Source: Candidatus Gallimonas intestinigallinarum
GTDB lineage: Bacteria > Bacillota_A > Clostridia > Christensenellales > Borkfalkiaceae
DNA length: 13,684 nucleotides
Assembly: GCA_019116405.1 (NCBI GenBank)
Contig: DXBS01000042.1
Location: forward strand, 1-13,684
Direction: 5' to 3'
The position numbers and the translations under genes were made by a program. The notes below the pieces were generated by a model. It made no database searches. It was given only the letters and a program-made list of their open reading frames with translations, and was not told the origin of the DNA. Shown here one piece after another: positions 1 to 5,255 of this stretch; positions within the stretch are counted from its first letter, which is position 1, and every line of letters starts with the position of its first letter.

Positions 1-534
1 GCAAAAAACAGTACAAAAAGCCGATTACAGGAACTCGAAGAGAAAAAGAAAGAACTTGAAGAAAAGATACTGCTTGAGAAGAGTAAAGTCAAAGCCTCTA
101 TTTCACGGGAAGAAATAAAAACCTATCTGAAATATGCTATGCAACAATCTCCGAAGCCATTGCTCGATCTGCTACTGCAAAAGGTTATCGTATACAAAGA
201 CAGAATCAAAATTTATATGAAATATGTAGGCGATACACTAAGCAATGACTCGCCCGACAAAAACGATACCCCCGACGGAACCGACTCCGTTCGGGGGCTT
301 CTTATTTTATCATATTCAATCCTGAAATTCATTTTGCCCCATTTACTTCCAAAGATAAATTCTGCTTGTTTCTACATAAACAAACTCAATCCCACCTACT
401 TCCTGCACATAGTCATCCGGATCTTTCTCTTCAGTTGTATCAATATAACGAGTATTGCGATAACGAACAGCATAATAGCCGTTATAACAACCGAGATATT
501 TGACAATGCGTATATCCTCTGCCGTCGTATTTAA
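1..534 (+). CDS. C-terminal part of a probable serine site-specific recombinase (5' end outside window)
   Basis: The frame is open from the first base to a TAA at 532-534. The first 45 or so residues form a charged coiled coil rich in LEEK-type repeats, followed by SREEIKTYL and then a beta-rich piece (KVIVYKDRIKIYMKY). This pattern is known from the C-terminal coiled-coil region of large serine recombinases, which catalyse integration and excision of mobile elements. The catalytic N-terminal resolvase domain would lie to the left of the window. After about residue 80 the product looks unlike the family: it passes through a terminator hairpin at 269-297 and then runs antisense to the lipoprotein gene. 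The true C-terminus may therefore be near position 240-300, and the last 80 or so residues may be read-through or junction sequence. Composition is AT-rich compared with the dcw genes. The family call rests on pattern recognition only. Confidence 0.6.
   Translation, partial: AKNSTKSRLQELEEKKKELEEKILLEKSKVKASISREEIKTYLKYAMQQSPKPLLDLLLQKVIVYKDRIKIYMKYVGDTLSNDSPDKNDTPDGTDSVRGLLILSYSILKFILPHLLPKINSACFYINKLNPTYFLHIVIRIFLFSCINITSIAITNSIIAVITTEIFDNAYILCRRI
269..310. terminator. Intrinsic terminator between convergent recombinase and lipoprotein genes
   Basis: Stem 269-279 pairs with 286-297, with one bulged T at 290 and a 6-nt loop. On the plus strand it is followed by a T-rich run (298-310). On the minus strand five T occur a few bases past the stem, so it may act weakly in that direction too, about 45 nt after the lipoprotein stop codon. 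The hairpin lies inside the open recombinase frame, ahead of that frame's stop. Confidence 0.75.
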
Positions 535-837
535 TTCGTCTGCATAACCAGTATTGGCTCCATCATTTCGATAACTCTGTGCAACACATTCCCGAATCTT
601 TTGCGCGGTGTTTTCGCTCAGTTCCCCAATCGGTTCCGGCGTAAAACCCTCCAACGCCTCCTGATTCCTTTCTCTGTCCCCGTTATAATATGCGATATTC
701 AGAAGGTCGTCCCTGTCGATTTCCTGCGCATCGTAAACGTCCTGCAAGGGATACAACACGCCGTAATCTTGTACACAGCCGCTCATTACGCACAGTCCGA
801 TCAGAAAAACACACAATATCGTTGCAAATCTTTTCAT
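343..837 (-). CDS. Small predicted lipoprotein of unknown function
   Basis: The 164-residue product starts with a short basic n-region (MKR), a hydrophobic stretch (residues 4-18) and a lipobox ending MSGC, with the lipidation cysteine at residue 21. It is therefore expected to be cut by signal peptidase II and anchored on the outer face of the cytoplasmic membrane. The mature part is acidic and rich in Tyr, Asp and Asn, with no motif I recognise and no further membrane segment. The start is supported by AGGAGG at 842-847, four bases before the ATG. It is convergent with the recombinase and lies on the AT-rich left end, so it may be cargo of the integrated element or an adjacent accessory gene. 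Its long leader has a promoter and an internal terminator (separate entries). Function cannot be assigned. Confidence 0.75.
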   Translation of the reverse strand: MKRFATILCVFLIGLCVMSGCVQDYGVLYPLQDVYDAQEIDRDDLLNIAYYNGDRERNQEALEGFTPEPIGELSENTAQKIRECVAQSYRNDGANTGYADELNTTAEDIRIVKYLGCYNGYYAVRYRNTRYIDTTEEKDPDDYVQEVGGIEFVYVETSRIYLWK

Positions 838-890
838 ATAACCTCCTATAATCTCCCATCAAAAAAACTCTCATTCCTTCTGCAAATATA

Positions 891-935
891 TCAAAAACAA
901 AAAGGCACAACATAACATATCTGCTCTGTTGTGCC
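891..935 (-). terminator. Intrinsic terminator inside the lipoprotein leader (candidate attenuator)
   Basis: An exact 8-bp inverted repeat (904-911 with 928-935) with a 16-nt loop is followed on the minus strand by TTTTTGTTTTTGA (903-891). It stands between the promoter at 1038-1066 and the lipoprotein ribosome binding site at 842-847, so it would stop lipoprotein transcripts early unless antitermination occurs. Confidence 0.7.
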
Positions 936-938
936 CGA

Positions 939-964
939 TCAAATACCCATTGGAACATCCTCCT
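939..964 (-). promoter_or_regulatory. Three-codon leader minigene with strong ribosome binding site
   Basis: On the minus strand AGGAGG (964-959) is followed after 8 nt by ATG GGT ATT TGA (950-939), coding Met-Gly-Ile. The stop codon ends three bases before the terminator stem (935), so a ribosome on the minigene would cover the first arm of the hairpin. This is a prediction from layout only; a chance minigene is possible. Confidence 0.4.
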
Positions 965-1037
965 CTCATTCAAAATTTCAATCCATCTGCCTTCTTCTTT
1001 TGTTGACCATAATGTAAAGTAGTTGTCGTACAATTAA

Positions 1038-1066
1038 ATTCTATCACTAATTGTTAGGTTCGTCAA
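1038..1066 (-). promoter_or_regulatory. Sigma-A-like promoter for the lipoprotein leader
   Basis: On the minus strand TTGACG (1066-1061) and TAGAAT (1043-1038) are separated by exactly 17 nt. The expected start near 1031 gives a leader of about 190 nt before the lipoprotein ATG. Confidence 0.7.
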
Positions 1067-1164
1067 TAGCTTTCAGAAAATTCATACTTGAATTCCGGTC
1101 GCTTGAATCCGGATAACCTCTCTTTGCTTGCTACACGATTTACTTCGCCATGAAAGGCTGCATC

Positions 1165-1214
1165 GCGAAAGAGGGGGCTGCGTGGCAGTCCCCTCTTTCG
1201 CTTGATTTTTGTTT
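1165..1214 (+). terminator. 12-bp perfect hairpin with T-rich tail
   Basis: Arm 1165-1176 pairs perfectly with 1190-1201 around a 13-nt loop. On the plus strand it is followed by TTGATTTTTGTTT, typical of an intrinsic terminator; the minus side has no T-tract. No plus-strand gene is seen directly upstream, so it may insulate the acetyltransferase from read-through out of the mobile element. The T-rich tail also contains the -35 box of the next promoter. Confidence 0.55.
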
Positions 1215-1230
1215 CGATATCCTGTATACT
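1202..1230 (+). promoter_or_regulatory. Sigma-A-like promoter for the GNAT acetyltransferase
   Basis: TTGATT (1202-1207) and TATACT (1225-1230) are 17 nt apart. A start 6-7 nt after the -10 box falls at about 1237, the A of the acetyltransferase ATG, which would make the mRNA leaderless. In agreement, no Shine-Dalgarno sequence is visible before that ATG. Confidence 0.65.
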
Positions 1231-1236
1231 TTTGTT

Positions 1237-1692
1237 ATGGTACTCCGCCGCTACCGGTCATCGGACTGCAATGCAATCATTTCCCTGTTCCGCGAGACCG
1301 TACACACGATCAACCGAAAAGACTACAGCCGGGAACAATGCGACGCATGGGCGCCCGCCGAAATTAATGCAGGGCAATGGGACGATCTGCTCTCCTCACA
1401 TCTGACACTCGTCGCAATTGAAGGCGAAACGATCGTCGGATTTGCCGATATGGACGATACGGGCTATCTCGACCATCTCCATGTCCATGCAGGCCATCAA
1501 AGGCGCGGCATTGCGACTGCCCTCTGCGATGCGCTGGAGGCGGCAATCGGGCGCGAGATCTACACAACACACGCCTCGATCACGGCGCGCCACTTCTTTG
1601 AAGCGCGCGGCTATGCCGTCGTCCAAGAGCAGCAGGTAAAAAGACGCGGCGTCCTGCTCACCAATTATATCATGCAAAAACGCGCTCCGTAA
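1237..1692 (+). CDS. GNAT-family N-acetyltransferase (YafP-like)
   Basis: The 151-residue product has the GNAT fold pattern: an N-terminal RRYRSSD strand, a helix with SREQCDAWAP, the central strand LVAIEGETIVGFADM (58-72), and the acetyl-CoA motif QRRGIA at 88-93. THASITARHFFEARGY (111-126) and a C-terminal block ending LTNYIMQK follow. This arrangement, in particular the AWAP and ASITA..FFE..GY blocks, matches YafP-type proteins, which move an acetyl group from acetyl-CoA to a small substrate not known here. An upstream in-frame ATG at 1150 would translate through the hairpin and promoter and adds nothing like GNAT sequence, so the ATG at 1237 is chosen. The gene is convergent with the phosphatase gene, and its stop codon lies inside the shared terminator stem. 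Its GC-rich composition matches the host genes, not the left end. Confidence 0.85.
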   Translation: MVLRRYRSSDCNAIISLFRETVHTINRKDYSREQCDAWAPAEINAGQWDDLLSSHLTLVAIEGETIVGFADMDDTGYLDHLHVHAGHQRRGIATALCDALEAAIGREIYTTHASITARHFFEARGYAVVQEQQVKRRGVLLTNYIMQKRAP

Positions 1693-1700
1693 GGGGCGCG
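1675..1700. terminator. Shared terminator of convergent GNAT and phosphatase genes
   Basis: Stem 1681-1688 pairs with 1693-1700 (one G-T wobble) around a GTAA tetraloop. On the minus strand it is followed by TTTTT (1680-1676), a good terminator six bases after the phosphatase stop codon. On the plus strand the downstream bases are only moderately T-rich. The acetyltransferase TAA (1690-1692) lies within the loop and stem. Confidence 0.8.
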
Positions 1701-1705
1701 TTCGC

Positions 1706-2503
1706 TTACTTTGTATAGGGGCGCACGGGGATAACCTCAGCGACCGTCTCCTGCAAAATGCGGAAATTCTCTTGGCTGTTGGCGGCAAGCAGAATGACGG
1801 GAGAATCGTGGCGCAGGCGCTCATTCGGCACCGTGCCGACCACCCCGCCCGCCTCGCGCAGGACGACCGCGGCAGCCGACCAGTCCCAGGGAAATAGCCT
1901 GATCTCAAAGTACAGCTCCGCCCTGCCCGCCGCGAGATAGCACAACTCCAGAGACGCCGTCCCGATCCTGCGGAAATCGTCAATGCGCGGATAGAGCCTT
2001 TGAAGCACCTCCATGCACTGCGGCGCGAACTGCTTTTCGTACACGCTGAACGCAGTGAAAAAGAGGGAATGCGCAAGGTCGCGGTCGGAGACGCGCAGCC
2101 GCGTCCCGTTCAGGTATGCGCCCTGCCCCTTGACGGCGGAGAACAAATCCTCGGTAAACGGGTTGTAGACGACGCCCAGCACCTCCTCGCCCGCCTCGAC
2201 CAGCGCGACGGAGATTGCGGAAAGGCACATGCCGCGTACAAAATTGGACGTTCCGTCGATGGGATCGACGACCCACATGAGCGCCTCGTTTCCGCCCTCG
2301 TCCGACTCCTCGCCCAGAAACGCCGCCTGCGGCAGCAACTGACGCAGTTTGTCCTTCAGCGTCGCCTGCACGCCGGTGTCTGCGGTCGTCACCAGATTGG
2401 ACGCCGACCCCTTCTCCGCGACCGTAAATGCGCCCGTCATAATGGGCTTGCAGGCGCAGACGATCGCGATAACCTGCTGCAAGAATGTTTGCGTGATATG
2501 CAT
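1706..2503 (-). CDS. Inositol-monophosphatase-family phosphatase
   Basis: The 265-residue protein has the length and metal-site motifs of the Mg-dependent, Li-sensitive phosphatase superfamily: SNLVTTAD (about 35-42), GEES (64-67), DPIDGTSN (80-87), GTASLEL (181-187) and WDWSAA (206-211). These residues bind the catalytic metals and the phosphate. The likely reaction is hydrolysis of inositol-1-phosphate or a related sugar or nucleotide phosphate; substrate cannot be told from sequence, and bacterial members range from SuhB-like to CysQ-like or fructose-1,6-bisphosphatase. A TTG at 2515 is in frame, but the ATG at 2503 has GAGG at 2510-2513 six bases ahead and is preferred. The gene follows ftsZ on the same strand across a terminator, so its expression probably depends on read-through or a promoter inside ftsZ. 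Confidence 0.92.
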   Translation of the reverse strand: MHITQTFLQQVIAIVCACKPIMTGAFTVAEKGSASNLVTTADTGVQATLKDKLRQLLPQAAFLGEESDEGGNEALMWVVDPIDGTSNFVRGMCLSAISVALVEAGEEVLGVVYNPFTEDLFSAVKGQGAYLNGTRLRVSDRDLAHSLFFTAFSVYEKQFAPQCMEVLQRLYPRIDDFRRIGTASLELCYLAAGRAELYFEIRLFPWDWSAAAVVLREAGGVVGTVPNERLRHDSPVILLAANSQENFRILQETVAEVIPVRPYTK

Positions 2504-2509
2504 CTGATA

Positions 2510-2513
2510 CCTC
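2510..2513 (-). promoter_or_regulatory. Ribosome binding site that fixes the phosphatase start
   Basis: GAGG lies six bases before the ATG at 2503 and touches the last T of the ftsZ terminator U-tract (2514). A start at TTG 2515 would place this site inside the coding region. Confidence 0.6.
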
Positions 2514-2540
2514 AAAAAAGGACGAGCAGACAGCTCGTCC
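2514..2540 (-). terminator. Intrinsic terminator after ftsZ
   Basis: Perfect 8-bp stem 2520-2527 with 2533-2540, 5-nt loop, followed on the minus strand by six T (2519-2514). The stem begins eight bases after the ftsZ stop codon (2549-2551). AAAA before the stem makes it nearly symmetric. Confidence 0.88.
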
Positions 2541-2548
2541 TTTTGCTA

Positions 2549-3922
2549 TTATTTCTTGCCGAGCATTCTGCGGATGAAGGGCGGAAGTTTGTTGTCGTGA
2601 TCTTCCTCCTCCGCATCGTAGTCGGGATCGGGCATGTCCGGCTCGGGAACCGGCTGTTCATAAGCCGCCTCCTGCACCGGAGGACGCACATTGTTATTCG
2701 GTGCCGGAGCAGGCGCCGGCGTAACGGGCGTATAGTAGGGATTGTAGGGATTCTGCGTGTAGCCGGGCTGCTGATATGCGCCGTTGTTCGGCTGACCATA
2801 TGGACTGCTCTGCTGACCGTAGGGATTGGTCGGCACGGACTGCGGCGCGGGCTGGGGAGGGACGGTCATCGTCACTCTCTGTGCGGGCGCGGACGGCTCC
2901 GCGCTGCCTGCGGGCGGGAAGCCCGTTGCAATGACGGTGACTTCGACTTCGTCCTGCACGCTCTCATCGATGCATGCGCCGAAGATGATATTTGCGGAGT
3001 AATCGACGACGCCGTGAATGAGGTTCGCCGCCTTGGTGACCTCGTCCAGCGTGAGGTCCGGACCGCCGACAATGTTGAGCACGACGCCCGTCGCACCCTC
3101 GATGGTCGTCTCCAGCAGGGGCGAATTGACGGCAAGGCGGACCGCGTCAATGATGCGGTTTTCGCCCTTTGCGACGCCGACGCCCATGTGCGCGAGGCCT
3201 CTGTCCTTGAGGGTCGTTCTGACATCGGCAAAGTCAAGGTTGATGAGCGCGGGCGTGACGATGAGGTCCGCAATGCCGCGGATACCCTGCTTCAAGACCT
3301 CGTCCGCAACGCGAAGTGCATCCGTCATCGTCGCGTTCTTGGGCACGACCTCGCGGATCTTCTCGTTGGGGATGATGATGATGGTATCGACGTACTTTCT
3401 GAGGTTGTCGATGCCCTTGATCGCGTTGTCCATTCTGCGCTTGCCTTCAAATTCGAAGGGCTTGGTGACGACTGCAACCGTCAGGATCTTCTTGTCCTTT
3501 GCGATCTTTGCGATGACGGGAGCCGCGCCGGTACCCGTACCGCCGCCCATGCCCGCCGTGATGAACAGCAAATCGACGCCCTCGACTGCCTTTGCGAGCG
3601 CTTCTTTGCTCTCCTCTGCCGCCTCTCTGCCAATCTCGGGCTCCGCGCCCGCGCCGAGGCCCTTGGTGCGCTGTGCGCCGATCTGGATCTTCTTCTGCGC
3701 CTTGTTGCACGCAAGGATCTGTGCATCGGTATTGACGGCAACATAGTCCGCGCTCGTGATCCCCGCCTCGATCATGCGGTTGACTGCATTATTTCCGGCG
3801 CCGCCGACACCGACGACGCAAATTCTGGCAACGCCACTATTGACAAGACCGCTGGGGAGCACCGTGTTCTCGCGCGCAGTCCCGTCCTCTCTTCCGACAA
3901 AGGGAATGTTATCGTTGAACAT
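2549..3922 (-). CDS. ftsZ: Cell division protein FtsZ
   Basis: FtsZ is the tubulin-like GTPase that forms the cytokinetic ring at midcell. The 457-residue product has all core motifs: GGAGNNAVNRM (40-50), the GTP-binding signature GGGTGTG (126-132), and the T7 synergy loop NLDFADV (228-234) with the aspartates needed for GTP hydrolysis. After about residue 350 comes a long disordered linker rich in Pro, Gln, Asn and Tyr, and a conserved C-terminal peptide LPPFIRRMLGKK, expected to bind FtsA and other ring partners. A TTG six bases upstream (3928) is in frame, but the ATG at 3922 has GGAGG at the ideal distance and is chosen. The ribosome binding site lies in the last two glycine codons of ftsA, and the ATG comes two bases after the ftsA stop, so translation is probably coupled. 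The gene is cotranscribed with ftsA from the promoter at 5127-5155. Confidence 0.98.
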   Translation of the reverse strand: MFNDNIPFVGREDGTARENTVLPSGLVNSGVARICVVGVGGAGNNAVNRMIEAGITSADYVAVNTDAQILACNKAQKKIQIGAQRTKGLGAGAEPEIGREAAEESKEALAKAVEGVDLLFITAGMGGGTGTGAAPVIAKIAKDKKILTVAVVTKPFEFEGKRRMDNAIKGIDNLRKYVDTIIIIPNEKIREVVPKNATMTDALRVADEVLKQGIRGIADLIVTPALINLDFADVRTTLKDRGLAHMGVGVAKGENRIIDAVRLAVNSPLLETTIEGATGVVLNIVGGPDLTLDEVTKAANLIHGVVDYSANIIFGACIDESVQDEVEVTVIATGFPPAGSAEPSAPAQRVTMTVPPQPAPQSVPTNPYGQQSSPYGQPNNGAYQQPGYTQNPYNPYYTPVTPAPAPAPNNNVRPPVQEAAYEQPVPEPDMPDPDYDAEEEDHDNKLPPFIRRMLGKK

Positions 3923-3924
3923 TT

Positions 3925-5076
3925 TCAACCTCCGAATTTCTTTGCTAATTTATAGAATAAACCTTGTTTCAGATGATCTTCGTACGCCAAATCCAAAAGC
4001 GCGATCCGCGAACTCATCGCGGGCTTGTTGTAGTAGGGAAGATCGGGTGCGAGCTGCTCGCAGACGCGGCTGATACGCTTGGAGATGTGCTCCAGTGCAC
4101 CGCGGATATCCGCCAGCCCTTCACCCGTCACATACAGGGGTTTTGCCTCAAGCTCCTTTCCCGAGCACTCCTCCAGGAAAGCGCCGATCTTCTCGCAGAT
4201 CCCGTCCAGTCCCTCTTTGACGGTATCGACGAACGCATCCATATCGATCTCATGCGTCACATCCCCTTCCGTGACCTCCGTCTTGGCGCCGCTGCTCTTG
4301 GAGAACAGATTCGCTTTAGAGAGCATAGAGAGCGCCGTTCCATACGAGATGGAGAAGCGCTGCATCAGGTGGTACGCGATCTGTCCTTTGCCGACGAAAT
4401 AGGTCCGTTGCGCAAGAATGCCGTTGCCGAGCAGAACGCACAGCGACGTGGACATAAAGCCGACGTCCAGAAAGAGCGCGTATTCGTCCCGCGTCTCGGA
4501 CGGAATGAGATAGGTCGCCATCGCAAGCTGCGTGGGCAGATATCGAAGCTCGATCTGCATGTCCGCAAAGATGTGCTCCATCGTCTTTGCAAAATAGTCG
4601 CTGCAATAAAAATACGACAGAACGCCGCTGAGCGACGTTGAAGTAAGCCCTATGGGATCGATGACGCGGCGATCGTCCGCAGTTACATAGATCATGCTCG
4701 TCGCACGGATAAAGCGAAAGCCCTTTGGCGCCTTCTGACCGCTTGCAAACAGCGCATCCACTTCCTTTTGTCCGATGGTGCGCAGCTTTGGAAAACCGAC
4801 CAGCTGTTCCTTGGGGACGACACGCGTAAATGCGCCGGGGACGCCGACGAAGAGTTCGCGGATGCGCTCGCCGCAGATGCGCTCCACCGCAGTGACCGCA
4901 TTCACGACCGCACTCGCAAGTCCCGCTTCATCCAGGAAGCTGCTCTCATCGTAGCCGTCGTATTCTTCCGTTTGGATCGCTTTGAAAACAAACGTGTTAT
5001 TGACGCCCCGCTCCCCGACCATGACGGATATCTCCGATGAGCGGACGTCCAATACGGCTACGCTTTTTCGTCCCAT
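3925..5076 (-). CDS. ftsA: Divergent cell division protein FtsA
   Basis: FtsA is an actin-like protein that tethers FtsZ to the membrane. The call rests on position directly before ftsZ, the 383-residue length, a recognisable actin-fold layout and the C-terminus. Phosphate-1 region is VAVLDVRSSEISVMVGE (6-22), phosphate-2 is LFLDVGFMSTSLCVLLGNG (201-219), and the adenosine region is LYVTGEGLADIRG (324-336). Each keeps the overall pattern but has lost usual residues: Gly to Arg at 12, Lys to Glu at 15, and the glycine-rich GGGTTD run replaced by GFMSTS. The last 15 residues (LKQGLFYKLAKKFGG) look like the amphipathic membrane-targeting helix of FtsA. The ATG at 5076 has AAAGGGGA about six bases upstream. 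A related actin-like protein such as a PilM-type paralogue is less likely given the location. Confidence 0.85.
   Translation of the reverse strand: MGRKSVAVLDVRSSEISVMVGERGVNNTFVFKAIQTEEYDGYDESSFLDEAGLASAVVNAVTAVERICGERIRELFVGVPGAFTRVVPKEQLVGFPKLRTIGQKEVDALFASGQKAPKGFRFIRATSMIYVTADDRRVIDPIGLTSTSLSGVLSYFYCSDYFAKTMEHIFADMQIELRYLPTQLAMATYLIPSETRDEYALFLDVGFMSTSLCVLLGNGILAQRTYFVGKGQIAYHLMQRFSISYGTALSMLSKANLFSKSSGAKTEVTEGDVTHEIDMDAFVDTVKEGLDGICEKIGAFLEECSGKELEAKPLYVTGEGLADIRGALEHISKRISRVCEQLAPDLPYYNKPAMSSRIALLDLAYEDHLKQGLFYKLAKKFGG
3929..3933 (-). promoter_or_regulatory. Ribosome binding site that fixes the ftsZ start
   Basis: GGAGG is encoded by the last Gly-Gly codons of ftsA and lies six bases before the ATG at 3922. 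It is too close to serve the TTG at 3928. Confidence 0.8.
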
Positions 5077-5126
5077 AAAATTCCCCTTTGCTGCTCCTTT
5101 TTCCGTCCGAACAAACTTATAATAGT

Positions 5127-5155
5127 ATTATATACGGCGGCGCGAATATTGTCAA
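5127..5155 (-). promoter_or_regulatory. Perfect-consensus sigma-A promoter for ftsA-ftsZ
   Basis: On the minus strand TTGACA (5155-5150) and TATAAT (5132-5127) are separated by 17 nt, an exact match to the housekeeping consensus. Transcription should start near 5120, giving a leader of about 44 nt before the ftsA ATG. Confidence 0.93.
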
Positions 5156-5159
5156 GAAA

Positions 5160-5180
5160 TTGCGGGCAATTTTCCTGCAA
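5160..5180 (-). repeat. Short inverted repeat just upstream of the ftsA promoter
   Basis: Bases 5160-5166 pair with 5174-5180 (one G-T wobble) around a 7-nt AT-rich spacer. The repeat ends four bases before the -35 box, where an operator or activator site could lie. It may also be chance. Confidence 0.3.
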
Positions 5181-5221
5181 TTTGCGTCCGAAAATGTCAC
5201 CGGGGACGGGGTGAAGCATGC

Positions 5222-5247
5222 AAAAGCGCGCCCCGATCGGGGCGCGC
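5222..5247 (-). terminator. GC-rich terminator after ftsQ
   Basis: A 22-bp perfect palindrome (5226-5247; 9-bp GC-only arms around GATC) is followed on the minus strand by TTTT (5225-5222). It starts eight bases after the ftsQ stop and ahead of the ftsA promoter, so it separates the murein operon from ftsAZ. The short T-run suggests some read-through. Confidence 0.7.
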
Positions 5248-5255
5248 GCAATCGC

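Larger units (their letters stand above)
838..1236. other. Intergenic stretch: lipoprotein leader, composition boundary, hairpin and GNAT promoter
   Basis: This stretch of almost 400 bases has no convincing gene. From left to right it holds the lipoprotein leader with a terminator and minigene on the minus strand, that leader's promoter (1038-1066), a stretch around 1067-1164 with no assigned function, a 12-bp perfect hairpin (1165-1201), and the acetyltransferase promoter (1202-1230). The minus strand is open from about 1201 down to a TGA overlapping the -35 box near 1065, without a supported start. No tRNA is visible, though a tRNA 3' end would be a typical integration target. Confidence 0.6.

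Noticed and set aside
683..1033. Minus-strand open frame of 116 codons upstream of and overlapping the lipoprotein
   Set aside because: It begins at a TTG without ribosome binding site, crosses the terminator hairpin, and overlaps a lipoprotein gene with a good lipobox and ribosome binding site.
1067..1164. A tRNA gene or tRNA 3' end as integration target
   Set aside because: The bases GGTTCG and TGAATCC occur, but no T-arm, acceptor stem or cloverleaf can be folded from them.
1150..1236. Upstream ATG for the acetyltransferase (29 extra residues)
   Set aside because: The extension translates through a 12-bp hairpin and the promoter boxes and has no GNAT similarity.
2000..3955. Long plus-strand open frame (651 codons) opposite the phosphatase and ftsZ genes
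   Set aside because: It is antisense to two genes with clear family motifs, its product is Arg/Asp/Leu-rich and shows no domain, and such frames are common opposite GC-rich genes.
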